64,000 nucleotides of DNA, from positions 6,324,001 to 6,388,000 of the forward strand of contig NZ_JASTLB010000001.1 in NCBI RefSeq assembly GCF_030499535.1, in the 5' to 3' direction. The DNA comes from Streptomyces sp. TG1A-8 (GTDB taxonomy: Bacteria; Actinomycetota; Actinomycetes; Streptomycetales; Streptomycetaceae). Shown one piece after another: positions 46,256 through 55,210 of this stretch (its first letter is position 1; the number at the start of each line of letters is the position of its first letter). The notes below the pieces were generated by a model that worked only from the letters and a program-made list of their open reading frames with translations, was not told where the DNA came from and ran no database searches. Both the position numbers and the translations under genes were made by a program.

Positions 46256-47148
46256 TCACCGCATCGAGTGGCGGGCCGCCGCCGTCCGGCCCACCCCGGA
46301 CGGCGCCCACCCCCACCAGTGGTCCAGGGTGTCCCGGGACAGCGCGTCCGCGTCCACCAGCGCGGGCCACCCCAGGGCCGTCGCCTGGGCGCTCGCCTTC
46401 GCACCGCCCGCCACCGGGTCGACGGCGATCACCGGGGTGCCGGTGCGCAGGGCGAGCACCAGGCCGTGCAGCCGGGTGGTGACGACCACGTCGAACCGGG
46501 AGACGAGCGCCAGGAACTGCTCGGCCGTGGCGCACAGTCGCCAGTCGCCGGTGGCCAGGCGGGTGTCGGCGGTCAGCCGCGCGCAGTCCTTGGCGGCGAG
46601 CCAGCCCGTGAGGCACCCGTTCACCCGCTCGTGCCGCCGGCGGGCCCCGTACTCGCCCTGCCCGTACGACGGCACCATCCCGGCCACGGGCGGCAGCGCG
46701 CCCACCGGGCCCCCGCCGCGAGGTCGTGCCGGGCGGGCGCCGAGGTGCCGTCCCGGGGCAGGATCCCGTGGAAACCCGTCACCGCCGCGTCCGCCGGATC
46801 GACGACGGTGACACCGGCGGCCAGTCGTCTGCAGGACCCGAACCTTGCATGCAGCCTGGCCACTTGGGGCCCGTGCACCGGACCGCAGACGAAGAGCAGG
46901 GTGTCGTACGCCCGCGGGTCCGCCTCCTCCAGGGACAGCGCGCCCGGTCGGAAGCCGGGACTCCACGCCGTGTCGTGCGGGACGCCCACCCGGGCCAGTA
47001 CCGCCGACGCGTGCCGCTGGGCGAGCACGTCGCCGGCCGTCGCCTCGCCGTCGAAGAAGCTGAACCAGCCGGTCGGCAGCAGCCGCCGGGGCAGGCGGCC
47101 GGGCGCCCGCAGGGCGCGCAGCAGGGCGGTCGCGAGGTCGTCGTCCAT
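46256..47148 (-). pseudogene. Polysaccharide pyruvyl-transferase-like gene with one frameshift
   Basis: From ATG 47148 (GGAGACGACC box) the frame reads LPTGWFSFFDGEATAGDVLA and continues to about 46720. The same protein then continues in another frame (GMVPSYGQGEYGARRRHERVNG, FDVVVTTRLHGLVLALRTGTPVIAVDP) to TGA 46256. The break falls in a run of G/C near 46708-46720 and needs a one-base change. The TTRLHGLVLAL element is the hallmark of the pyruvyl-transferase fold. It would add pyruvate ketals to a glycan. A sequencing or assembly error cannot be excluded. Confidence 0.75.
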
Positions 47149-47452
47149 GGTCGTCTCCACCGTGGTCCGCGTTCCCGGAGTCGCGCGAGTACCCGGCCTT
47201 GCGGACAATAAGAACCGAAGCTGGATTCAACGTGTGAAAACAACTCGTACGGGAACCCAGTGCCAGTGCCGTCCAGCCAGTGGCGGCCGACCAGGGCGGC
47301 CCCCGGTCACCGGGGGCCCGGGCCCTGTCCTCCTCATCCCCAGCGGGCCGGCGCCGTCGGCCCGGTCGACGGCGCACGCCGGACGCCCCTGTGAGCTGCG
47401 GGCGCGGCGGCGGACGTGGACGACGCGGACGACGTGGACGAAGGAAAAGCCC
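47149..47452. other. Divergent control region of the glycan operon
   Basis: 304 bp with no gene. Bases 47195-47260 are unusually AT-rich (ACAATAAGAACC, GTGTGAAAACAACTC) and probably contain promoters for both directions, although I cannot fix -35/-10 pairs. A hairpin with a 9-bp stem GGCCCCCGG and a 3-base loop (47298-47318) lies in the presumed leader of the rightward operon. GACG-rich repeats (47410-47440) precede the ribosome site. Confidence 0.5.
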
Positions 47453-48451
47453 ATGACCGAGGACATTCCTCCCCTTCCCTGGCGGCGGGCCGTCGTGACC
47501 GGCGGCGCCGGCTTCCTGGGCTCCCACCTGTGCGAACGGCTGCTGGATTCGGGCATCGAAGTCGACTGCGCGGACAACCTGGTGTGCGGGCGGCGCGCGA
47601 ACGTCGCCCACCTCGAAGGCCGGCCCGGCTTCCGGTACGTGCACTGCGACGTCTGCGCGCCCGGCTGCCCCGAGCGGCTGCCGGGACCGTACGACCTCGT
47701 TCTGCACTTCGCCTGTCCCGCGTCCCCCGCCGACTACCTGAGGCTGCCCCTGGAGACACTGGACGTGGGCAGCCTCGGCACCCGCAACGCACTGGCCGTC
47801 GCCCGGCGCGACGGCGCCCGGTTCCTGCTCGCCTCCACCTCCGAGGTGTACGGCGACCCCCTCGTGCACCCCCAGCACGAGGGCTACTGGGGCAACGTCA
47901 ATCCCGTCGGGCCGCGCAGCGTCTACGACGAGTCGAAGCGGTTCTCCGAAGCCCTCGTCACCGCGCACGGCGCGACCCACGGCACCGACGCCGGCATCGT
48001 CCGGCTGTTCAACAGCTACGGGCCGCGCATGCGGGCCCACGACGGCCGGGCCGTGCCCACCTTCATCAGCCAGGCCCTCGCCGGGGAACCGGTCACCGTG
48101 ACCGGCGACGGCAGCCAGACCCGCTCGCTGTGCTACGTGGACGACACCGTCGACGGGGTGCTGCGCGTGGCGGCCAGCAAGTCCGTACGGCCCGTCAACA
48201 TCGGCGGCGGCGACGAGATCACCATGGCCGAACTGGCCCGCCGCGTGGTCGAGCTGACCGGCTCCCGTTCGCCGATCGCGTTCATCGACCGCCCCGCGGA
48301 CGACCCCTGCAGGCGCCGCCCCGACACCACCCTGGCGCGCGAACTGCTCGGCTGGTCACCGCAGGTGCCCTGGGAGGAGGGGCTGAAGCAGACCATCGCC
48401 CACTTCGCCGCCCCGCCCCCCGGGGACGGGGAGCCGGCCCCGCAGTCCTGA
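47453..48451 (+). CDS. NAD-dependent sugar-nucleotide epimerase/decarboxylase
   Basis: 332-residue extended SDR enzyme. The NAD loop VVTGGAGFLGSHL is at residues 14-26, ASTSEVYGDP near 126, the catalytic YxxxK is YDESK near 160, and RLFNSYGPRMR near 184. The closest pattern is that of UDP-glucuronate decarboxylase-like enzymes, which make UDP-xylose, but the substrate could be another NDP-sugar. ATG 47453 follows AAGGAAAAGCC. First gene of the twelve-gene glycan operon, 32 bases before the carbamoyltransferase gene. Confidence 0.87.
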   Translation: MTEDIPPLPWRRAVVTGGAGFLGSHLCERLLDSGIEVDCADNLVCGRRANVAHLEGRPGFRYVHCDVCAPGCPERLPGPYDLVLHFACPASPADYLRLPLETLDVGSLGTRNALAVARRDGARFLLASTSEVYGDPLVHPQHEGYWGNVNPVGPRSVYDESKRFSEALVTAHGATHGTDAGIVRLFNSYGPRMRAHDGRAVPTFISQALAGEPVTVTGDGSQTRSLCYVDDTVDGVLRVAASKSVRPVNIGGGDEITMAELARRVVELTGSRSPIAFIDRPADDPCRRRPDTTLARELLGWSPQVPWEEGLKQTIAHFAAPPPGDGEPAPQS

Positions 48452-48483
48452 CCCCCGCCCGTCCGCCGCCCTGGAGACAGCGC

Positions 48484-50118
48484 ATGCACGTCCTCGGTAT
48501 CAACGCACTCTTCCACGACCCCGCCGCGGCCCTCCTCACGGACGGCAGGGTCGTGGCGGCGGCGGAGGAGGAACGCTTCTCGCGCCGCAAGCACGGCAAG
48601 CGGCCCCTCCCCTTCTCCGCCTGGGAACTGCCCGAGCAGTCGGCCCGCTGGTGCCTGGAGCGGGCCGGTCTGACCCCGTCCGACCTGGACGCCGTCGCCT
48701 ACTCCTACGACCCCTCGCTCGCCCGCCCCGCCGGGCAACTGGGCCTCGACGACCCCTGGGACCACCTGCGGCAGGAGTACGCCCGCCGGGCGCCCGGCTT
48801 CCTCGCCGAGGCGCTGCCCGGCCTGGACCCGGCCAAGGTCCGCTTCGTGCCGCACCACGTCGCCCACGCGGCCTCGGCCGGACCGGTCTCGCCGTACCCC
48901 GACTGCGCCGTCCTCGTCCTGGACGGCCGCGGCGAGTGCGGTTCCCACCTCGCCGGCCACTACACCGACCGGGAGCTGACCGTCCTCGCCGCCCAGGAAC
49001 TTCCCGACTCCCTCGGCCTGTTCTACGAGGACCTCACCCAGCACCTCGGATTCCTGCGCAGCAGCGACGAGTTCAAGGTGATGGCCCTCGCCTCCCACGG
49101 CACCCCCCGCTTCGCCGGGCGGCTGCGCCAGTACGTCCGGGCCGACGACCGGGGCGGCTTCCGGGCCCGCCCGGTGCCCTGGGCCGAGCTGGTGCCGCCG
49201 CGGCCGGCCGGCGCGGCCTGGCACCAGGACCACGCCGACCTCGCGGCCAGCGCCCAGCTCTGCCTGGAGGAGGCCTTGCTGGCCCTCGCCCGCTGGCTGC
49301 ACGAGCGCACCGGTGAGGAGGCCCTCACCCTGGCCGGCGGCGTCGCCCTCAACTGCGTCGCCAACACCCGCCTGTACCGGGAGAGCGGCTTCCGGCACGT
49401 CTGGGTCCAGCCCGCCGCCGGCGACGCCGGCACGGCGCTGGGCGCCGCCGCGCACGTCGCCGGTCAGAAGGACACCGTCGAGCCGATGCCCACCGCCGCC
49501 CTGGGCCGCGGCTGGAGCGACGCCGAACTGCGCGCCTGGCTGGAGCGGGCGGCCGTGCCGTACGAGGAGCCCGCCGACATCGCCGAGACGGCCGCCGAGA
49601 CCCTGGCCGCCGACGGGATCGTGGCCTGGTTCCAGGGGCGCAGCGAGTACGGGCCGCGCGCCCTCGGCCACCGCTCGCTGCTCGCCCACCCCGGGCGCGC
49701 GCAGAACGTGGAACGGCTCAACGCCGTCAAGGGGCGCGAGGAGTTCCGGCCGGTGGCGCCCATGGTGCTCGCCGAACGCGCGGCCGAGGTGTTCGACGGC
49801 CCGTTGCCCAGCCCCTACATGCTGTTCGTGCACGACGTGGCCCCCGGCTGGCGGGCCCGCATCCCCGCCGTCGTGCACGTCGACGGCACCGCCCGCGTCC
49901 AGACGGTGGACCGGGCGCGGGAACCCCTCGTGGCCCGCGTGATCGAGGGCTTCGAACGCCGGACCGGGCTGCCGGTGGTCGTCAACACCAGCCTGAACAC
50001 CGCCGGTAGGCCCATGGTGGACGACCCGCGCGACGCCCTGGAGTGCTTCGGCTCGGCCCCCGTCGACCTGCTCGTCCTCGGCCCGTTCGCCGTCCGGCGG
50101 GGGAAGGCGTTCGCATGA
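48484..50118 (+). CDS. Carbamoyltransferase, NodU/CmcH/TobZ family
   Basis: 544 residues, the usual size. The N-terminal kinase-like part carries MHVLGINALFHDPAAALL and the metal-binding HHVAHAASA near residue 119, with TLAGGVALNCVANTRL near 281. The C-terminal YrdC-like part contains RSEYGPRALGHRSLLAHP near 385 and VVNTSLNTAGRPMVDDP near 500. It transfers a carbamoyl group from carbamoyl phosphate via carbamoyl-AMP to a hydroxyl, here most likely on a sugar. It overlaps the next glycosyltransferase gene by ATGA. Confidence 0.92.
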   Translation: MHVLGINALFHDPAAALLTDGRVVAAAEEERFSRRKHGKRPLPFSAWELPEQSARWCLERAGLTPSDLDAVAYSYDPSLARPAGQLGLDDPWDHLRQEYARRAPGFLAEALPGLDPAKVRFVPHHVAHAASAGPVSPYPDCAVLVLDGRGECGSHLAGHYTDRELTVLAAQELPDSLGLFYEDLTQHLGFLRSSDEFKVMALASHGTPRFAGRLRQYVRADDRGGFRARPVPWAELVPPRPAGAAWHQDHADLAASAQLCLEEALLALARWLHERTGEEALTLAGGVALNCVANTRLYRESGFRHVWVQPAAGDAGTALGAAAHVAGQKDTVEPMPTAALGRGWSDAELRAWLERAAVPYEEPADIAETAAETLAADGIVAWFQGRSEYGPRALGHRSLLAHPGRAQNVERLNAVKGREEFRPVAPMVLAERAAEVFDGPLPSPYMLFVHDVAPGWRARIPAVVHVDGTARVQTVDRAREPLVARVIEGFERRTGLPVVVNTSLNTAGRPMVDDPRDALECFGSAPVDLLVLGPFAVRRGKAFA

Positions 50119-51116
50119 GCCCCGCGCCCGCCTACACCGTCGTCGTCCCGACCATCGGCCGTCCCTGCCTCGTCGAGTGCCTGCGCGCGCTCGCCCGGGC
50201 CGAGGACCACCCGCCGCACGAGGTGGTCGTGGTGGACGACCGGCCCGCGACCGCCTCCGACGACGCCCTGCCCCTGACGGCCGCCGGGCAACTGCTCGAC
50301 CGGGTACGCACCCTGCACACGGGCGGCAGGGGGCCGGCCGCGGCCCGCAACGCGGGATGGCGGACCGTCGAGACGCCCTGGACCGTCTTCCTGGACGACG
50401 ACGTCCAGGTGCTCCCCGACTGGTCCCGGCGGCTCGCCGAGGACCTGCGGGAGGCCGGCGGGGACGTCGGCGGCATCCAGGGCCGGCTGCGCGTCCCCCT
50501 GCCCCCGGACCGCCGGCCCACGGACTGGGAGCGCAGCACCAAGGGGCTGGAGAACGCCGCCTGGGCCACCGCCGACATGGCCTACCGGACCGAGGCGCTC
50601 ACCCGGGTGGGCGGCTTCGACGAACGCTTCCCGAGGGCCTTCCGGGAGGACGCCGACCTCGCCCTGCGCGTCGAGCGGGCGGGCTGGGTCCTGCGCCGCG
50701 GCACCCGCGTCACCCGGCACCCGGTCCGTCCGGCCCACTGGTGGGCCTCGCTGCCCGCGCAGCGCGGCAACGCCGACGACGTCCTGATGGGCCGGCTGCA
50801 CGGACGCGACTGGTGGAGCCGCGCCCGGGCCCCCCGCGGCCGGCTCCCGCGGCACCTGGCGGTGACCGGCGCCGCCCTCGCGGCGGCCGCCTGCGCGCTC
50901 GCCGGCCGCCGGCGCACGGCCACGGCCTGCGCCGCCCTGTGGACGCTGGGCACGGCCGAGTTCGCCCTCGCCCGCATCCTGCCCGGCCCCCGCACCGCCC
51001 GCGAGATCGCCGGGATGCTCGGCACCAGCGTGCTCATCCCTCCCCTCGCCGTACGGCACTGGCTGTGCGCCGTCGTCCGCCACCGGAACGCCGCGCCCCT
51101 GGGGGAGTCCCGGTGA
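50115..51116 (+). CDS. Family 2 glycosyltransferase
   Basis: 333 residues. The GT-A domain has YTVVVPTIGRPCLVECLRAL, VVVVDDRPA, GPAAARNAGW and the metal motif TVFLDDDVQV near residue 92. FREDADLALRVERAGW near 182 supplies the ED catalytic acid. Hydrophobic stretches near 255-275 and 305-325 suggest membrane attachment at the C-terminus. Both ends overlap the neighbouring genes by 4 bases. Sugar specificity cannot be read from the sequence. Confidence 0.88.
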   Translation: MSPAPAYTVVVPTIGRPCLVECLRALARAEDHPPHEVVVVDDRPATASDDALPLTAAGQLLDRVRTLHTGGRGPAAARNAGWRTVETPWTVFLDDDVQVLPDWSRRLAEDLREAGGDVGGIQGRLRVPLPPDRRPTDWERSTKGLENAAWATADMAYRTEALTRVGGFDERFPRAFREDADLALRVERAGWVLRRGTRVTRHPVRPAHWWASLPAQRGNADDVLMGRLHGRDWWSRARAPRGRLPRHLAVTGAALAAAACALAGRRRTATACAALWTLGTAEFALARILPGPRTAREIAGMLGTSVLIPPLAVRHWLCAVVRHRNAAPLGESR

Positions 51117-52015
51117 GCACCGGCCGTCCGCCCCTGCGCGCGGTGCTGTTCGACCGGGACGGCACCCTCGTGGAGGACGTGCCGTACAACGGCGATCCGG
51201 ACCGGGTGCGCCTGCTGCCCGGCGCCGCGGAGGCCGTCGCGCTGGCCCGCTCGGCCGGCCTGGCCACCGCGGTGGTCAGCAACCAGTCGGGCATCGGCCG
51301 CGGCCTGCTCACCACCGCCCAGGTGCGGGCCGTCAACGCACGGGCGGACGAACTGCTCGGCGGCCTCGGCACCTGGGTCTTCTGCCCGCACGCCCCGGAC
51401 GCCGGCTGTGCCTGCCGCAAGCCCCGGCCCGGCCTCGTCCTCACGGCCGCCGCCCGGCTGGGCGTGGCCCCCGAGCGGTGCCTGGTGATCGGTGACATCG
51501 CCGCCGACGTCCTCGCCGCCCGCGCGGCGGGCGCCCGCGGCCTGCTGGTTCCGAACGGGGCCACCGCGCCCGCCGAGGCCGAACGGTTCGCGGCCGTCAG
51601 CGCCCCCGACGTCCTCACGGCGGTGCGCACGGCGCTCACGACGCCGGCGGCCCACCCGGAAACCCGCACCGCGCCCGGCCCGGGGGACACCCCGGCGAGC
51701 GAGCACACGGCCTGCCGCCCGGACGGCGGCCGGCCGCGCGCCCCCGCGCCCCCGGACGCCGGCGGGAGCCGGCCGGGTGCGCGGCCGCCCTCCGGACCGG
51801 AGGGGGGCGGGCCGGGCGCACGGGCTCGCCCCCGTGCCCGTGGCAGCGGACCGGGTGCGCGGCCGGCCCTCGGCCCGCAGCAGGACCGGCCGGGCGTGCA
51901 GGTGCCCCGCGACCCGCGCGGGAACCGGCCGGCCGCGCACGCGCTCCTCGGCCCCGGCGGGAGCCGGCCGGGGGCGGACCCGCGGCCCGGGGGCGACGGG
52001 AGGCGGTCCGGATGA
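51113..52015 (+). CDS. gmhB: GmhB-like heptose-bisphosphate phosphatase with long tail
   Basis: 300 residues. The HAD domain (1-175) contains FDRDGTLVEDVPYNGDP at 13-29, SNQSGIGRGLL near 56, the zinc-binding CPHAPDAGCACRKPRPG at 91-107 and VIGDIAADV near 125. This is the signature of D-glycero-D-manno-heptose 1,7-bisphosphate phosphatase, which makes heptose 1-phosphate. Residues 180-300 are an Arg/Pro/Gly-rich tail of imperfect 15-20 residue units (GGSRPGARP, GSGPGARPALGP, GGSRPGADPRPG) absent from usual GmhB. GTG start overlaps the previous gene; ATGA overlaps the next. Confidence 0.85.
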   Translation: MSTGRPPLRAVLFDRDGTLVEDVPYNGDPDRVRLLPGAAEAVALARSAGLATAVVSNQSGIGRGLLTTAQVRAVNARADELLGGLGTWVFCPHAPDAGCACRKPRPGLVLTAAARLGVAPERCLVIGDIAADVLAARAAGARGLLVPNGATAPAEAERFAAVSAPDVLTAVRTALTTPAAHPETRTAPGPGDTPASEHTACRPDGGRPRAPAPPDAGGSRPGARPPSGPEGGGPGARARPRARGSGPGARPALGPQQDRPGVQVPRDPRGNRPAAHALLGPGGSRPGADPRPGGDGRRSG

Positions 52016-53022
52016 GAGCCCTGGTCGTCCGTCTCGACAGCTTCGGCGACGTGCTGCTCGCCGGGCCCGCCGTCCGCGCCGTCGCCGCGCACAGCTCGCA
52101 CGTGACCGTGCTGTGCGGCCGGCGCGGTGCGGAGGCCGCGCGGCTGCTGCCCGGGGTCGACGACGTGCTGGTGTGGGACGCCCCCTGGGAGGGCTTCGCC
52201 CCGCCCCCGGTGAGCGCCGCCGACATCGACGGCCTGCTCGGGCGGCTGCGCGCCGGCGCCTTCGGCACCGCCCTGATCCTCACCTCGTTCCACCAGAGCC
52301 CCCTGCCGGCCGCCCTGCTGCTGCGCCTCGCGGGCGTCGGCCGCATCGGCGCCGACAGCGTCGACCACCCCGGCCGGCTGCTCGACGTGCGCCACCGCCG
52401 GCTGGAGGGCCGCCACGAGGCCCGGGCGGCCCTGGACACGGCCGCCGCCCTGGGATTCCCGCTCCCCGCCGGGGACGACGGCCGACTGCGCGTCCTGCCG
52501 CCGCCGGACACCGCCGGCCTCACCGGCCACGGCCCCTACGTCGTCCTGCACCCGGGCGCCAGCGCCCCCGCCCGCGCCTGGAGCCCCCACCGGTGCGAGG
52601 AGGCGGTCACCCTGCTCGCCGACGCCGGGCACCGCGTCGTCGTCACCGGCGGGCCGGACGAGACGGACCTGACCCGCAGGGTCGGCGCCGGCATCGCCGT
52701 CGACCTCGGCGGCCGGACCACCCCGCGCACCCTCGCCGGGGTGCTGCGCATGGCCGATGTCGTGGTCAGCGCCAACACCGGCCCGGCCCACCTGGCCGCC
52801 GCCGTCGGCACCCCCGTCGTCTCGTTGTTCTCCCCCGTGGTCCCGGCCGGCCGCTGGGCCCCCTTCGGCGTCCCCACCATCCTCCTCGGCGACCAGTCGG
52901 CGCCGTGCGCGGACACCAGGGCCCTGACCTGCCCGGTGCCCGGCCACCCCTGTCTGGACGAAGTCACCGGACAGGACGTCGTGCGCGCGGTGCACAAGCT
53001 CATGCAGGAGCGGCACTCATGA
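52012..53022 (+). CDS. Family 9 glycosyltransferase (heptosyltransferase-like)
   Basis: 336 residues of the ADP-heptose:LPS heptosyltransferase family: RALVVRLDSFGDVLLAGPAVRAV at the N-terminus, VVLHPGASAPARAWSP near 177, VVVTGGPDETDLTRRVG near 210 and SANTGPAHLAAAVGTPVVSLF near 251. It probably transfers a heptose made by the neighbouring GmhA/GmhB/HldE homologues to a surface or metabolite acceptor. Overlaps of 4 bases at both ends. Confidence 0.9.
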   Translation: MRALVVRLDSFGDVLLAGPAVRAVAAHSSHVTVLCGRRGAEAARLLPGVDDVLVWDAPWEGFAPPPVSAADIDGLLGRLRAGAFGTALILTSFHQSPLPAALLLRLAGVGRIGADSVDHPGRLLDVRHRRLEGRHEARAALDTAAALGFPLPAGDDGRLRVLPPPDTAGLTGHGPYVVLHPGASAPARAWSPHRCEEAVTLLADAGHRVVVTGGPDETDLTRRVGAGIAVDLGGRTTPRTLAGVLRMADVVVSANTGPAHLAAAVGTPVVSLFSPVVPAGRWAPFGVPTILLGDQSAPCADTRALTCPVPGHPCLDEVTGQDVVRAVHKLMQERHS

Positions 53023-53981
53023 ACATCCTCGTGTGGCACGTCCACGGATCCTGGCTCACCGCCTTCGTCCACGGTCCGCACACCTACCTCGTACCCGTCA
53101 CCGACGACCGGGGACCCGACGGGCTCGGACGGGCGGTGACCTGGGACTGGCCCGAGACGGTGGTGGAGAGGACCCCCGGCGAACTGCGGGACTGCGACAT
53201 CGACCTGATGGTCCTCCAGCGCCCGCACGAACCGGCCCTCGCCCTGCGCTGGACCGGCCGCCGGCCCGGCGTCGACGTGCCCGCCGTGTACGTCGAGCAC
53301 AACAGTCCCGACGCCTCCCCGGAACACCAGCCGCACCCGCTGGCCGGACAGGACCGGATCCCGGTCGTCCACGTCACCCACTTCAACCGGCTGATGTGGG
53401 ACAACGGCAGGGCCCCGACCGAGGTCGTCGAGCACGGCGTCGTCGACCCCGGCCCGCTGTGGACCGGCACCGGACGGCGGGCCGCGGTCGTCGTCAACGA
53501 GCCCGTGCGCAGGGGCCGCACCACCGGAACGGACCTGCTGCCCCGCTTCGCCCGGTGCGCACCCCTCGACGTCTTCGGGATGCGCACCGCGGGACTCGCC
53601 GGCCACCTGGGCCTGCCGCCCGGGCGGTGCCGCACCCGGGACCTGCCGCAGCACGAACTGCACCGGGCGATGGCCCGCTGCCGCCTGTACCTGCACCCGG
53701 TGCGCTGGACCTCGCTCGGTCTGTCCCTGCTGGAGGCCATGTTCCTGGGCATGCCGGTGGTCGCCCTGGACACCACCGAGGTCCGGGAGGCGGTCCCCGA
53801 GGGCGCCGGAGTGGTCTCCAACCGCCTCGACGTCCTGGAGGACGCGGTAAGGCGGTTCCTCGCCGAACCGGAGCACGCCCGCCGCACGGGGGAGCGGGCC
53901 CGGGCCGCGGTACAGGCCCGCTACGGAGAGCGGCGCTTCCTCGACGACTGGGAGCGCCTGATCAAGGAGGTCACCCGATGA
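53019..53981 (+). CDS. GT4-type glycosyltransferase
   Basis: 320 residues. NILVWHVHGSWLTAFVHGPHTYLVP opens the protein, AVYVEHNSPDASPEH is near 89, and the donor-binding signature near the C-terminus reads LHPVRWTSLGLSLLEAMFLGMPVVALDTTEVREAVPEG with the catalytic-type Glu in SLLEA. It resembles short retaining GT-B enzymes in Streptomyces heptose clusters. Embedded in the operon with 4-base overlaps on both sides. Confidence 0.82.
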   Translation: MNILVWHVHGSWLTAFVHGPHTYLVPVTDDRGPDGLGRAVTWDWPETVVERTPGELRDCDIDLMVLQRPHEPALALRWTGRRPGVDVPAVYVEHNSPDASPEHQPHPLAGQDRIPVVHVTHFNRLMWDNGRAPTEVVEHGVVDPGPLWTGTGRRAAVVVNEPVRRGRTTGTDLLPRFARCAPLDVFGMRTAGLAGHLGLPPGRCRTRDLPQHELHRAMARCRLYLHPVRWTSLGLSLLEAMFLGMPVVALDTTEVREAVPEGAGVVSNRLDVLEDAVRRFLAEPEHARRTGERARAAVQARYGERRFLDDWERLIKEVTR

Positions 53982-55210
53982 GCCGCACTCCGCCCACGGC
54001 CGGCCGCGTCGCCATGGTCTCCGAGCACGCCAGCCCGCTGGCCGCGCTCGGCGGACCGGACGCGGGCGGCCAGAACGTGTACGTGGCCCACGTCGCCCGG
54101 CAGCTCGCCAGGAAGGGGTACCGGGTCACCGTGTACACCAGACGGGACTCGACGGGTCTGCCGGACCGGGTGACCCTCATCGACGGCGTCCAGGTGGTGC
54201 ACGTGCCCGCCGGGCCGCCCGCCCCCGTCCCCAAGGACGAACTGCTGCCCCACATGGCCGAGTTCGGGTCCTTCCTGGCCCGCCAGTGGGCCCTGGAGCC
54301 GCCCGACGTGGTGCACGCCCACTTCTGGATGTCCGGCCTCGCCGCCCTCGTCGGCAGCCGCGGCCTCGGCCTCCCGGTCGTGCAGACCTACCACGCCCTG
54401 GGCACCGTCAAGAAGCGCTACCAGGGCGCCGACGACACCAGCCCCGCCGAGCGCCTCGTGGTCGAGGAGGCGATCGGGCACGAGTGCGCCGCGATCGTCG
54501 CCACCTGTTCCGACGAGGTGAGCGAACTGAAGGCCATGGGCCTGTCGGAGGACCGCATCACGGTCGTCCCCTGCGGGGTGGACCCCGACCACTTCGCCCC
54601 GGTCGGCCGGCCCCGCACCGCGGCCGGCCGCAGACGGCTGCTGGCCGTCGGCCGGCTCGTGCCCCGCAAGGGCTTCGACCGCGCGATCCGCGCCCTGGCC
54701 GGCGTACCGGATGCCGAACTCCTCGTCGCGGGCGGCCCGGAGGCCGACCTGCTCGGCGCCGAACCGGAGGCCGAGCGCCTCTGCGGCATCGCCGGCGAGT
54801 ACGGCGTCGCCGACCGGGTGACCCTGCTCGGCGGGGTCGGCCGGGCCCGGATGCCCCGCCTGATGTCCAGCGCCGACCTCGTGCTGTCGCTGCCGCGCTA
54901 CGAACCCTTCGGCATCGTGCCGCTGGAGGCCATGGCCTGCGCCACCCCCGTCGTCGCCACCGCGGTCGGTGGCCAGCTCGACACGGTCGTGGACGGCGCC
55001 ACCGGCGTCCTGGTCCCGGCCGACGACGAGCACGACCTCGGCGCCGTCATCCGCGACCTGCTCGCCGACCCGGACCGGCTCGCCCGCTACGGGGCCGCCG
55101 GCCGCGAACGGGTGCTGGCCCACTACACGTGGGACCGGGTGGCCGACGGCGTGGCCGGAGCGTACGGCGCCGTGTCCTCGATCCCCTCGCTCTCGGGAGT
55201 CGTCCGATGA
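53978..55210 (+). CDS. GT4 glycosyltransferase
   Basis: 410-residue retaining GT-B enzyme. N-terminal acceptor domain (ASPLAALGGPDAGGQNVYVAHVARQLARKG, DVVHAHFWMSG) and donor domain (LLAVGRLVPRKGFDRAI near 225, then LPRYEPFGIVPLEAMACATPVVATAVGG near 305). The GGQNVYV segment is typical of sucrose-phosphate-synthase/MshA-like members. ATG overlaps the previous stop and TGA overlaps gmhA. Donor and acceptor unknown. Confidence 0.9.
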   Translation: MSRTPPTAGRVAMVSEHASPLAALGGPDAGGQNVYVAHVARQLARKGYRVTVYTRRDSTGLPDRVTLIDGVQVVHVPAGPPAPVPKDELLPHMAEFGSFLARQWALEPPDVVHAHFWMSGLAALVGSRGLGLPVVQTYHALGTVKKRYQGADDTSPAERLVVEEAIGHECAAIVATCSDEVSELKAMGLSEDRITVVPCGVDPDHFAPVGRPRTAAGRRRLLAVGRLVPRKGFDRAIRALAGVPDAELLVAGGPEADLLGAEPEAERLCGIAGEYGVADRVTLLGGVGRARMPRLMSSADLVLSLPRYEPFGIVPLEAMACATPVVATAVGGQLDTVVDGATGVLVPADDEHDLGAVIRDLLADPDRLARYGAAGRERVLAHYTWDRVADGVAGAYGAVSSIPSLSGVVR

